From positions 279,601-343,600 of the forward strand of contig PAME01000001.1 in assembly GCA_002707155.1 (NCBI GenBank): 64,000 bases of DNA, in the 5' to 3' direction. This document shows positions 7,375 to 16,249 of the stretch, piece by piece. Each line of letters opens with the position of its first letter. Within the stretch, counting starts at the first letter, position 1. The DNA is from Crocinitomicaceae bacterium (lineage in GTDB: Bacteria > Bacteroidota > Bacteroidia > Flavobacteriales_G > Salibacteraceae). Position numbers and translations under genes: made by a program. The notes under the pieces are model-generated. The model was not told the DNA's origin, did not search any database, and saw only the letters and a program-made list of their open reading frames with translations.

Positions 7375-8628
7375 ATGAAAACTCTTAACACATTATTTTT
7401 AACCTGTATTCTGTCGCTTGGCTTTTACACAGCGTCGGCACAATTCAACGTTTCGATTTCAGGAAGCGTATCCAATATGAGCGCTGGAGACTCAGTTACT
7501 ATTTATGCAGACACACTAGGAGGAGTATTTAGCTTCTCGAACGCTCAAGTATTAGCAGTTGGGCCAAATGGAAGTTATTCTATGGGCATTACCGCTTATG
7601 GTACTCAAACCTATTGGGTTTGGATGGTGAACTGCAAGAACGACACTCTTGTTGATAGTTTAATGATTACCAGACAACGCCCACAAGCTGTTGTAAATTT
7701 CAATTACTGCAACAGTGCAACTCCAGCAGCCTATTCAACTGTTTCAGGAATCGTTTATACAAATGGATCTGGGTTTGCTGCAGCTGGAAAAGTGCTTTTA
7801 ATTAAAAAAGATAGCGCAACCTTAACCTCTGTTGACACCTTCAACATTGGTCAAAGGGGGGTTTATACGTTTACCATTATGGATAGTAACTATCAGTACT
7901 TAGTTAAGGCTATTCTTGATAATACCGACCCTAACTACGCATCTAATTTACCTACGTATGCTGATAGTGCATTGAATTGGTCAGGAGCCGCAATTATTCC
8001 ACGTGGCGGCAATCAAACGCACATTAAAAATATTTGGTTGAACGCCGGAACAAACGCAGGCGGACCTGGTTTTGTGGGTGGTTTAGTTTCTCAAGGAGCA
8101 AATAAAACGAGTGCTGCTGGAGATCCAGTGGAAGGCGCTCAAGTAATGTTGCTTCAAAACAATAAGCCGATAGCTTATACTTTTTGTGATGCACAAGGGA
8201 AGTTTGGAATTGGCAATTTAGCTTACGGAACTTATACTGTTTATACAGAGGTGGTGGGCTTGCCAACACTTACCGCAGATGTAACTATTAATGCGGACAA
8301 AGAAAAAGAAAAAGGCGTAACGGTTACGATAAACTCTTCAGGTGTTACAACTGATGTTGAAGTAGTTGCAAGCATAAATGAATCGATTTCAGGAGCATGG
8401 AAAGGATTTCCAAACCCAGTTAGCGAGAACTTAACAATTAGCTTCGGAAGTGTTGTTGAAGGTGCTAAAATCTCAATAATTGACATTAGCGGAAAAACAA
8501 TGGAAACTATTAATACTCAGAATAGCTCAGAAATTTCAATTCCGATGTCTCATTTGAATAGTGGCACTTATTTCATTCAGGTTCAAACTGATGCTGCTTC
8601 AAAAACTTTTAAAGTTTCAAAACACTAG
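7375..8628 (+). CDS. T9SS-secreted Cna-B-like protein (cassette cargo B)
   Basis: 417 residues with a signal peptide ending 'TASAQ' near residue 23. Beta-sandwich modules follow, the last being 'CDAQGKFGIGNLAYGTYTVY' with the family's 'EVVGLPT' block. The C-terminal ~75 residues are a type A T9SS sorting domain ('WKGFPNPVSENLTI' to 'SGTYFIQVQT', then a basic 'KTFKVSKH' tail). It is homologous to cargo A and C, and shorter by one module. Cargo C starts only 5 bp after its stop, so B and C are probably co-transcribed and may work as a pair. Unlike A and C it uses an ATG start and has a 121-bp upstream gap. Confidence 0.85.
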   Translation: MKTLNTLFLTCILSLGFYTASAQFNVSISGSVSNMSAGDSVTIYADTLGGVFSFSNAQVLAVGPNGSYSMGITAYGTQTYWVWMVNCKNDTLVDSLMITRQRPQAVVNFNYCNSATPAAYSTVSGIVYTNGSGFAAAGKVLLIKKDSATLTSVDTFNIGQRGVYTFTIMDSNYQYLVKAILDNTDPNYASNLPTYADSALNWSGAAIIPRGGNQTHIKNIWLNAGTNAGGPGFVGGLVSQGANKTSAAGDPVEGAQVMLLQNNKPIAYTFCDAQGKFGIGNLAYGTYTVYTEVVGLPTLTADVTINADKEKEKGVTVTINSSGVTTDVEVVASINESISGAWKGFPNPVSENLTISFGSVVEGAKISIIDISGKTMETINTQNSSEISIPMSHLNSGTYFIQVQTDAASKTFKVSKH

Positions 8629-8632
8629 TCTC

Positions 8633-10114
8633 TTGGTTCAAAAATTTAGATATATCATCCTTTTATTAATGATTGCGAGTAGCCTGCAGGCTACTCCCGT
8701 CGTTATTAAAGGTTTAGTAACTAATAACTCAGTTCCTGCAACTAGAACTTGGGTACGCGTCCAGTACACTCAATTGGGAGATACTGCAGTTATGACCGAT
8801 ACTCTTGGGAATTATGAAGTTACTATTAACCCTCGCCTTATACGCGGATCAGTAACAGCTAGCTTTATCGATACGTGTCGAAGAGATAGCATCGGCGATA
8901 CTAAACCTTTTGATACTTCAACCACTCCAACAATTATTATAAATCTGAATGGGTGCGTTCCTAGCGGTTTGACCTTAGGGGGATTCGTTCAAAACATTCC
9001 TAATCCATATACTAATCCAGTACATGTGCTCTACAGCTTTAATCAATTTCAATCTCAAGATACACTTGAAGTAGATTCTACAGGTAGTTATTCTAAAACT
9101 ATTCAAAGAACCACACCAGGTTTACTTGAATACAGGCTTATTGACTGCAATTCCATCTTAATACAGGATTCTATATTTTATAACGTTCAAGATACAATAA
9201 TCAAAAACTTCGATTATTGCGCTGTCCCAATCAACTCGTATTTCGGTATTGTAAGGCTAAACGGAGCTCCTACTTCTCCAAATCAATGTGCTTTGCTTCT
9301 CTATGAATACAATGTCGCTGATCAAGCTATGACTTTTAAAGACACGGTCCGCATCAATTTTGGCGGTCGGTTTTCATTTCCTAATAATAGTGGTTCCGAT
9401 TATTTGTTAAAGGTAGTTCCAACGTCAAATCAACAGGGATTTTCGGCCACCTACTACCCCTCAGGGTATTCATGGGCAAAAAATAGCTTAGTAATTGGGC
9501 CACATCTTTCTGATTCAACTGCACTAATAATTGATTTAAATCAAAACCAATCCAACCAAAACGGAAATGGAATTATAGCAGGTGAATTGAGAGTAGATGA
9601 TAATTTAAACGTGCTTGGATACAATGGAACAGGCATTCACCTTCTCGATAAAAACGAAAGACCAATTGATTATCAATTTGCTGACGCCAGTGGAAATTTT
9701 AGGTTTGAAAACCTCACTTCTGGTGATTATTATGTTTGGTTCGATCAGTGTGGAATTCCAACAGAGCCAATTCCCGTAACGATTTCAAATACTAACGAAA
9801 AAGTAGATGGGCTTATTATTACCGCAAATCAGTTGGGAATAAGCTATGACAATTTTGTATCAATAGCACCTATAACTGATGATATACAGCATATCAACGC
9901 CTACCCTAATCCCTTCTCGCGCCAACTAAAACTGCACGGTTCGACTAACGCCGAAGTTGTAGTTTTTAACTTATACGGACAACCTATTACCAACTTTAAC
10001 TTGACAGAAAATGAAACCCGAATCATTGATACAACAGCTTGGGCTGAAGGTTTCTATTTGATAAATGTTCATTCTAAACATGGCGATTATAGTATAAAGC
10101 TACTTAAAGACTAA
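8633..10114 (+). CDS. T9SS-secreted Cna-B-like protein (cassette cargo C)
   Basis: The frame is open from 8561, but that would overlap the end of cargo B by 68 bp. A TTG at 8633, 5 bp after that stop, gives a clean signal peptide ('IILLLMIASSLQA'), so I place the start there (494 residues). The protein mirrors cargo A module by module: 'LLLYEYN', 'DYLLKVVPTS', 'DASGNFRFENLTSGDYYVW' and 'CGIPTEP', then a T9SS sorting domain ('INAYPNPFSRQLKL' to 'AEGFYLINVHS'). The matching TTG start in cargo A supports duplication of the whole unit. Sigma C follows 18 bp downstream. Confidence 0.85.
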   Translation: MVQKFRYIILLLMIASSLQATPVVIKGLVTNNSVPATRTWVRVQYTQLGDTAVMTDTLGNYEVTINPRLIRGSVTASFIDTCRRDSIGDTKPFDTSTTPTIIINLNGCVPSGLTLGGFVQNIPNPYTNPVHVLYSFNQFQSQDTLEVDSTGSYSKTIQRTTPGLLEYRLIDCNSILIQDSIFYNVQDTIIKNFDYCAVPINSYFGIVRLNGAPTSPNQCALLLYEYNVADQAMTFKDTVRINFGGRFSFPNNSGSDYLLKVVPTSNQQGFSATYYPSGYSWAKNSLVIGPHLSDSTALIIDLNQNQSNQNGNGIIAGELRVDDNLNVLGYNGTGIHLLDKNERPIDYQFADASGNFRFENLTSGDYYVWFDQCGIPTEPIPVTISNTNEKVDGLIITANQLGISYDNFVSIAPITDDIQHINAYPNPFSRQLKLHGSTNAEVVVFNLYGQPITNFNLTENETRIIDTTAWAEGFYLINVHSKHGDYSIKLLKD

Positions 10115-10132
10115 AAGGAAGTAAAATCCTAA

Positions 10133-10711
10133 ATGAACCCTAAACCGCAGCTTATAGAAGCCTGTAAAAAAGGCGATAGAAAAGCTCAAGAAGAGCTTTA
10201 TAAGCAATGCTTTAGCCCATTAATTAGTATTTGTTTTCGGTTTGCAAATAATAAAGATGATGCGGCCATCTTATTAAACGAGGCCTTTTTTAAAATTCTT
10301 CAAAATATTGAAAAGCAAAACCCAAATATTCCATTTATGGCTTGGGCAAGAAGAATTACCGTTAATCATTGCATTAACGAATATCGAAAAGACAAAACCA
10401 GAAAAAAATATATAGAAACTACCGATGATGAAACATTATCTCGCCACTCGGATTTAGAAATTGATTTAGACGATTCGGGAGAGTATTCCGCTGAGGTTTT
10501 AGAAATTGTAAAAAAAGAAATATTGAACCTTCCAGCAACTACGCAAGAAGTGTTTCAACTTTTTATCCTTGACGGTCTGTCGCACAAAGAAATCGCTGAT
10601 AGCCTTGGAATGCAAGAAGGAACATCAAAGTGGCATGTTAACAATGCTCGAAAAAAATTAAAAGAAGTACTAAAGGGAACATTAAAAATAATTTCAAGTC
10701 TAGTATTATGA
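10133..10711 (+). CDS. ECF-type RNA polymerase sigma factor (sigma C of cassette)
   Basis: 192 residues, the same length as the sigma factor at 5230 and alignable end to end: 'LIEACKKGDRKAQEELYKQC' against 'LIKACIKGERKAQQSLYQSC', and region 4 'SQEVFQLYILEGYTHKEIAE' against a matching block here. Regions 2 and 4 are both intact. It is coupled to the next gene by an ATGA overlap at 10708-10711, exactly as in the first copy. With near-identical recognition helices ('EGTSKWHVNNARKKLKE'), the two sigma factors could share promoters (inference). Confidence 0.9.
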   Translation: MNPKPQLIEACKKGDRKAQEELYKQCFSPLISICFRFANNKDDAAILLNEAFFKILQNIEKQNPNIPFMAWARRITVNHCINEYRKDKTRKKYIETTDDETLSRHSDLEIDLDDSGEYSAEVLEIVKKEILNLPATTQEVFQLFILDGLSHKEIADSLGMQEGTSKWHVNNARKKLKEVLKGTLKIISSLVL

Positions 10712-11145
10712 TGGATAAAGACATAGACGAAATATCAAGGTCAGCATTTCCTGATGGAGATGTAGCATTTGATGCCAAATATTGGAATCAAATGGGTGCT
10801 ATGATAGATCAGCGAAAAAAGAAGCGAGGATTCATTTTCTGGTGGGGAAAAGGAGGTGCATTAATTCTACTAATAGGCGGATTATTAGCTTATACCTCTT
10901 TAAATAATAACGCATCACGTTTAGATAAAACTGAAGAAAAAACAGCAACTTTATCCGGTACTTCAATCCTTACTTCAGAAACAAAAAAGCTATCAGATTC
11001 AAATCTTGAGCAAATAGAGAGTTCCATCGCTCTAAACTCCAATTTGATTGATGTAAATACTTCTTCAAATACAGAAAATAATTCTGAAGTAACTGCAGCG
11101 CCCACTGAAACTAATGTAAAAACAGTTCTGGCAAACCAAAAATAA
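10708..11145 (+). CDS. N-terminal part of split trans-envelope anti-sigma (cytoplasmic domain, TM and linker)
   Basis: 145 residues: a cytoplasmic segment with 'ISRSAF' and 'KYWNQM' as in the first copy, basic 'RKKKRG' then a hydrophobic helix at about residues 45-62, and the start of a low-complexity Thr/Ser/Asn linker. It ends at a TAA (11143-11145) inside the linker. The frame stays open beyond that stop and resumes as the barrel domain to 12345, so the ancestral gene was 545 codons. As it stands, this product keeps the sigma-binding and membrane parts but has lost the outer-membrane domain. It might still sequester sigma C (inference). Confidence 0.7.
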   Translation: MMDKDIDEISRSAFPDGDVAFDAKYWNQMGAMIDQRKKKRGFIFWWGKGGALILLIGGLLAYTSLNNNASRLDKTEEKTATLSGTSILTSETKKLSDSNLEQIESSIALNSNLIDVNTSSNTENNSEVTAAPTETNVKTVLANQK

Positions 11146-12345
11146 ATCGCTCCAGAAAACAAGATTGCACCAGTCCCTGTAACGCTTGATTATTCGAATT
11201 CGGCTAAATCAATTAACGGCAATATTGAAGTTTCTAAGGACCAAAACACTACCTCGGTTTCAGAAAAAGTGGTTTCAGGTACAGCCCAAAGAAGCGTAGG
11301 CAGAAAACCAGAAAACAATTCGGATCGAACTGTTATGGCTGCTGGGCAAATGCAAAACAAAGCAGAAAACAATACTGCTAATATTGTTGCCGAACCGTCA
11401 CTGGTAAATAAAAATCTAGAAATAGATGCTATAAATCCTTTAAAGTCAGGATTAATTCCATTGGGTTTCAACAGGTTTGATTTATATAAAATGCCAATAG
11501 ACTCAAGTTTCAAAAAAGATCTAACTGAGTTTAACGAAGCGGTAGAAAGCGGTTCTAAGTTAAGGTATTTTCTTGAGCCTGTTGTTGGTTTTAATAGTTC
11601 TTACAGAACAGTTAATGCCGAAAGTCAAATCGATAATTCAACTTTTAATCTGGATTATAAACCAACTCAGGAGGTCCAATTAGGATTAAACCTTGGGGCA
11701 AAATACGATAACTTTTTTGGTGCGCTTGGTCTTCATTTCAACCATATTCAAAGTACCATAGATGTCAGCGAAACTGAATTGGCAACGCAAACGGCGCAAA
11801 GCATTGCCGAGCGTACTATTGTCGATCAAATCGATAGCGTTCTTATTAAAACCCCTGTTATTAAGGTGCCTTCTGGCTCCGATTTCGTTTTTCAAAAAGG
11901 TGCACCCCAATATAACATTGACACTACACTTATTAAGGTTTACGATACTACAACAACAACTTCTAATGTTGAGAAGGCAACTAATTCTGAATTGAGTTAT
12001 AGGCTTCAGTACGTATGCCTACCTATGCAAATTGGTTATGAATTTCCTATCAAGAGCTTTTTCATTGGAGCGGGTTTAGGATTCGATTTAGGACTCTTAA
12101 TCAACAGTAAAGGCAAACTTTTCGACCCTGAATTGAACCAAATAGTAACAGTTACTTCGAGTGATTTAGTAAATAAAACAACCCTTGCATATAACCTTCA
12201 ATTTGCCTTTGGGTATCACATTAAACCTAACTTGTCCATAGCAATACGACCTAATTTAAGGCAACAAGTCATAAGCCCCTTTAAAAACACAAACCTTCCA
12301 AATACAAGACTTGGGGGTTTTGTTGGGTTACGCTATGATTTTTAA
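11146..12345 (+). pseudogene. C-terminal part of split trans-envelope anti-sigma (beta-barrel domain)
   Basis: Same reading frame as 10708-11145, separated by one stop codon. The region continues the disordered linker, then from about 11550 encodes a PorT-like barrel with blocks matching the first copy: 'SYRLQYVCLPMQIGYEF' against 'AYQLNYINIPLQVGYEI', and an aromatic end 'LGGFVGLRYDF'. The first possible internal start is GTG at 11269, in the linker, with no signal peptide, so an independently made barrel would not be exported. It is either a pseudogene part or made only by readthrough. A CAA-to-TAA change or a base-calling error would explain the stop. Confidence 0.65.
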
Positions 12346-12395
12346 CTAAAAGTTTAAGGTAGGAATGTAAACCCCTTCCGCCTCGTGCCACAGCA

Positions 12396-12413
12396 CCTTC
12401 CCCGTAGGGAAGG
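12396..12413. repeat. GC-rich hairpin between convergent genes (possible extragenic repeat)
   Basis: CCTTCCC-CGTA-GGGAAGG forms a 7-bp stem in the 83-bp gap between the converging barrel C and ALDH genes. It is much GC-richer than its surroundings and has no T-run, so it resembles an extragenic repetitive hairpin more than a standard terminator. Confidence 0.4.
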
Positions 12414-12428
12414 ATTAACAATGAGTCA

Positions 12429-13958
12429 TTAAATGTCGAAAGTAATTCCCTGTGCTAAGGGTAATTCGGTAGAATAGTTAATGGTGTTAGTTTGCCTGCG
12501 CATGTATGCTTTCCATGCATCAGAGCCTGATTCTCGACCACCACCAGTTTCTTTTTCACCTCCAAACGCTCCGCCTATTTCAGCGCCAGAGGTTCCAATA
12601 TTTACATTGGCAATACCACAGTCTGAGCCTGATGCAGATAAAAAGCGTTCTGCTTCTCTCATGTTGGTTGTCATAATTGCAGAAGAAAGGCCTTGTTTAA
12701 CACCGTTTTGAATAGCAATAGCTTCTTCTAGTTCACTGTATTTCATTACATACAAAATAGGAGCAAAAGTTTCATCCTGAACAATCTGAAACTCATTATT
12801 GGCCTCAGCAATTGCAGGCTTTACATAGCATCCACTCTCATAACCCTCACCAGAAAGTACTCCACCTTCTACCAATAGTTTTCCGCCAGCTTGCTTCACT
12901 TGTTCAATGGCATTAGAGTACGCCTTTACAGCATCAGTATCAATAAGTGGCCCAACATGATTGTTGGTATCCAATGGATTCCCAACTCGCAATTGCTTAT
13001 AAGCTGAAGTTAGCTTTTCTACCACTTCATTGTAGACACTATCGTGGATAATTAAACGTCGAGTAGATGTACAACGTTGACCTGCGGTTCCTACAGCGCC
13101 AAATACAGCGCCAATAACGGTAATATTAATGTCCGCCTCGGGAGTGATAATTATAGCGTTATTTCCTCCTAATTCAAGCAAGGAACGTCCAAGGCGTTTT
13201 GCTAGCTCAGCACCAACAATTTTACCCATTCTGATAGATCCAGTTGCCGAAACCAATGGAATTCTTACATCCTTAGTAATCATTTCTCCAACTTTATAAT
13301 CACCATTAATTATACAGCTAAGTCCTTCAGGTAAATCATTTTCTTTAATTACCTCAGCAAATAAATTTTGACAAGCTACCGAACATAATGGTGCTTTTTC
13401 TGAAGCTTTCCATACGCATACATCACCACTTACCCATGCTAATGCAGTATTCCAACACCAAACGGCTACTGGGAAATTAAACGCTGAAATTACTCCCACT
13501 ATTCCTAGTGGGTGATATTGCTCATACATTCTGTGCCCTGGTCGTTCTGAGTGCATGGTTAGGCCATACAGTTGTCTAGAAAGACCGACTGCAAAATCAC
13601 ATATGTCAATCATTTCTTGGACCTCACCCAATCCTTCTTGGTATGATTTACCCATTTCGTAGGTCACTAACATGCCCAACGCTTCTTTCTTTTCACGCAA
13701 TTTATCTCCAAAAAGACGAACGATTTCACCGCGTTTTGGTGCAGGCATTTCACGCCAAACTTTAAAAGCAGCCTCAGCCAACTGAATTACTTTTTCATAA
13801 TCAGTTGGAGTAGTAACCGAAACCTTACCTATAAGCTGCCCATCTATAGGAGAGTAAGAAGAAATGTATTCTGAATTTGAAAACCATGAATTACCCGTGC
13901 TTGTACCTTCATTAATTTTCTCAATTCCTAATTCTTTGAGAGTAGTTGAAATGTCCAT
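12429..13958 (-). CDS. ALDH7-family aldehyde dehydrogenase (aminoadipate-semialdehyde/piperideine-6-carboxylate type)
   Basis: 509 residues, full-length. Motifs run in order: 'ISAFNFPVAVWCWN', 'LLELGGNNAIIITPEAD' (general-base Glu), 'GTAGQRCTSTRRL' (nucleophilic Cys), 'ETFAPILYV', and the ALDH7 hallmark 'SGAEIGGAFGGEKETGGG' followed by 'SDAWKAYMRRQTNTINYS'. This closely matches antiquitin/ALDH7A1, which oxidises alpha-aminoadipic semialdehyde with NAD in lysine breakdown. Bacterial members are named AmaB or Pcd. It is the last gene of a tight minus-strand run, starting 1 bp after the antiporter's stop. No lysine-catabolic genes are nearby, so a role in aldehyde detoxification or osmoprotection is also possible. 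Confidence 0.92.
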   Translation of the reverse strand: MDISTTLKELGIEKINEGTSTGNSWFSNSEYISSYSPIDGQLIGKVSVTTPTDYEKVIQLAEAAFKVWREMPAPKRGEIVRLFGDKLREKKEALGMLVTYEMGKSYQEGLGEVQEMIDICDFAVGLSRQLYGLTMHSERPGHRMYEQYHPLGIVGVISAFNFPVAVWCWNTALAWVSGDVCVWKASEKAPLCSVACQNLFAEVIKENDLPEGLSCIINGDYKVGEMITKDVRIPLVSATGSIRMGKIVGAELAKRLGRSLLELGGNNAIIITPEADINITVIGAVFGAVGTAGQRCTSTRRLIIHDSVYNEVVEKLTSAYKQLRVGNPLDTNNHVGPLIDTDAVKAYSNAIEQVKQAGGKLLVEGGVLSGEGYESGCYVKPAIAEANNEFQIVQDETFAPILYVMKYSELEEAIAIQNGVKQGLSSAIMTTNMREAERFLSASGSDCGIANVNIGTSGAEIGGAFGGEKETGGGRESGSDAWKAYMRRQTNTINYSTELPLAQGITFDI

Positions 13959-13959
13959 T

Positions 13960-15294
13960 CTATTCTAATTTTTTTTCAGTTTTTTCCGAAGTTCTTTCTA
14001 GTTCGTCTGCGATAATCTCCTCTTCAATGTCAGTCATTTGGCCTTCTTTTTCTGCTTGCGTTGCATGCATAAATCGGCTGGTGGTTTTTAATATTCCTGG
14101 TAATGACTCTTGCTTATCTCTCGTCATTAAAGCTAAGGTCATAATTCCGCTGCTAATCAAAATCATGTACAACAATATCCCATTGTCAAAGTAAGAAATC
14201 GCATATTCTAAAGGAATACTAAAGAAAAGCATAATGGTAATCAAACCACGAGGCGAAACAAACAAGGAGGGTAGCATAAAGCTATTGGCGATAAACCGGA
14301 AAAATAAATACCGAATGATAAAGAGAACCCCCAGAAATATCAAAGCAAGTATTAAAACCTCTAAGTTAACGAGCGAGGCAATTGCGATACTCTCTCCAAA
14401 AACAACAAAAAAGAAAGTGCGCACCACAAAAGAAGTTTCGAGCGTGATCACTTTGAAATAATGCAGGGTGTCTACTATTTTTTCATCGCTAATGTGTTTC
14501 TTCATAAAGCCTCTAAAAAATAATTTGTGGTTATTAATTAGCAAGCCAAAAAACAAAATGATCAAAAGGGAGCTTATGTGCATCAACTTACCAAGCGCAT
14601 ACAACATCATAAGCACCGAAATAAGAAGAAACAGTTTTGTAGATGTGGTTATTTTTTGAAATACATAAGTAAGTACGTAGCTTAACACAACTGCTACAAC
14701 AAGTGTTAATCCAATATTTAAGAAGATTCCTCCGGCCACATTTTGTCCTTCAGGCGCATTAAACCCTTGTAAAACAAAGTAGAAGGACATTATACCGAGA
14801 ATATCCGAAAAAGTCGACTCATAAATCAAAAACTCTTTGTTTTCTTCATCTAAATTAACAACACTTGGAATTACAATTGCACTGCTGGTAATGGAAAGTG
14901 GAATAGCGTAAATCAACGCACTATTAAATTCGGCTACAAAAAAGTATTGAATCAAAAAAGTAAAGGCTGCAGAGGTTACTGTAAGTGCAAGTAAGGCAAC
15001 GGTAAATGACTTCCATATTATTGGCCATTTCTCTTTTGATAGTTCAAGGTCTAAGGCAGCTTCTAAAACAATCATCACCAAACCCACAATCCCCAGAAAC
15101 TCAAGAATTGGAAACCAATCGGTATTCTGTGCTGGATGGTCAAAATAACTAAGGGTCTGTGTAATTAAAATTCCAGTACCTATCAGCATAATCACTGAAG
15201 GAATATTGGTTTTTTTAGCCAAGACATTGTACAAGTAGGAAACAATGACTAAGCCACACAGTACAATTATTAGAATATAAGGATTGATGCCCAT
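13960..15294 (-). CDS. Cation:proton antiporter (CPA family)
   Basis: 444 residues with about 12-13 hydrophobic segments from residue 7 to about 390, then a ~50-residue acidic cytoplasmic tail ('DIEEEIIADELE'). Conserved blocks 'LEAALDLELSK', 'SSAIVIPSV' and 'YESTFSDILGI' match the Na+/H+ exchanger domain, the last with the Asp expected in ion translocation. No TrkA-N or RCK domain is attached. Its start overlaps the upstream secreted-protein stop by 1 bp (TAATG), and the ALDH gene follows 1 bp after its stop. Probable role: inner-membrane Na+ or K+/H+ exchange. The ion is not predictable. Confidence 0.85.
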   Translation of the reverse strand: MGINPYILIIVLCGLVIVSYLYNVLAKKTNIPSVIMLIGTGILITQTLSYFDHPAQNTDWFPILEFLGIVGLVMIVLEAALDLELSKEKWPIIWKSFTVALLALTVTSAAFTFLIQYFFVAEFNSALIYAIPLSITSSAIVIPSVVNLDEENKEFLIYESTFSDILGIMSFYFVLQGFNAPEGQNVAGGIFLNIGLTLVVAVVLSYVLTYVFQKITTSTKLFLLISVLMMLYALGKLMHISSLLIILFFGLLINNHKLFFRGFMKKHISDEKIVDTLHYFKVITLETSFVVRTFFFVVFGESIAIASLVNLEVLILALIFLGVLFIIRYLFFRFIANSFMLPSLFVSPRGLITIMLFFSIPLEYAISYFDNGILLYMILISSGIMTLALMTRDKQESLPGILKTTSRFMHATQAEKEGQMTDIEEEIIADELERTSEKTEKKLE

Positions 15295-16157
15295 TACTTG
15301 CCTATCTCCCCCTCTATCATTACAGGAATACTAGTTGCAATTTGCCGAGCTAAATCAGGCATATTCTCTACTATAATTTCCTTTTGACTATTTACCATAC
15401 TCGAAAAATACGTTTTTGCTACTCCCGAATAAATTTCGAAACCATGCGTGTATATAGAATAATGAACCTTAATCTCTCTTTGGTACTCGTCTCCTTCAAA
15501 TGCTCTAAAATCTAAACCAGCCATAGGCCCAACATCAAACTGATTAACAAATACGTAAAGCACAGATCCGTATTTTCCATGCAAATAGTTGAATAGGCTA
15601 GAGTCGGTAATTGTCCTTGCCATAAACCGTTCTTTACCATCGTTTTCACTCACTATTTGACCGTTTTTCATGGTAGTTCCGTGGGGCTTTTCGTCTTCGG
15701 GTTTTCTTTTTTTCAACTTTGGAAGATTCACTTTCTTGGGCGCTTCTTCCACTTCGACAGGCAAAATACGATAATCTTTTCCCGATTTCCCGTAAATGGT
15801 ATACAAGTCTTTTCTTCGATCCTCATCGTCAACTAACATTCGAATTACTCGGTATTTTGCGTCAGTTTCTATAAATAGTAAATTGTCTAAGCCTGTTCTA
15901 AAATTACCAACTATTTGCTTGTAGGTTGTGCCATCGGTTTGCCCAATACTTCGATCAATACTAGACTTGTACATCATGGGCTCAAAAGGAACCAATAGTA
16001 AAGTAGGTTTATTACTACGTGTCCAAACTGTGTCATTTTTAAATAGAGCTACCTTATTCTCAAAGGCTCGCATAGTCTCACTTTGGGCTGAAACTAAGCC
16101 TGAAATTAAGAAGCTTGCTGAAAGTAAACTAAACTTAAGAATATTTGAAAAATTCAT
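15294..16157 (-). CDS. Secreted/periplasmic protein of unknown function
   Basis: 287 residues with a Sec signal peptide (cleavage after 'LVSAQ', about residue 25). The mature part starts with a helical segment, then 'KPTLLLVPFEPMMYKSSIDRSI', a charged linker rich in Lys/Pro/Glu (about 140-170), and a C-terminal alpha/beta part ending 'IEGEIGK'. I recognise no family. It heads the tightly packed run with the antiporter and ALDH7 genes (1-bp overlap, 1-bp gap), so a shared role in ion or stress physiology is plausible. Confidence 0.7.
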   Translation of the reverse strand: MNFSNILKFSLLSASFLISGLVSAQSETMRAFENKVALFKNDTVWTRSNKPTLLLVPFEPMMYKSSIDRSIGQTDGTTYKQIVGNFRTGLDNLLFIETDAKYRVIRMLVDDEDRRKDLYTIYGKSGKDYRILPVEVEEAPKKVNLPKLKKRKPEDEKPHGTTMKNGQIVSENDGKERFMARTITDSSLFNYLHGKYGSVLYVFVNQFDVGPMAGLDFRAFEGDEYQREIKVHYSIYTHGFEIYSGVAKTYFSSMVNSQKEIIVENMPDLARQIATSIPVMIEGEIGK

Positions 16158-16249
16158 ATGCTAAAAATAGATGGCTTAATCAAGCACTGTGCCTAATTCC
16201 ATTCATTTTTGTACACAGCAAGTTGTTGCTTTTTCCTATTCTCGAATTA

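Noticed and set aside
8561-8632. Earlier start for cargo C
   Set aside because: It would overlap cargo B by 68 bp and put non-signal sequence before the signal peptide. TTG at 8633 fits better.
11762-11995. Overlapping plus-strand ORF inside the second barrel region
   Set aside because: Wrong frame relative to the homologous barrel; a compositional artefact.
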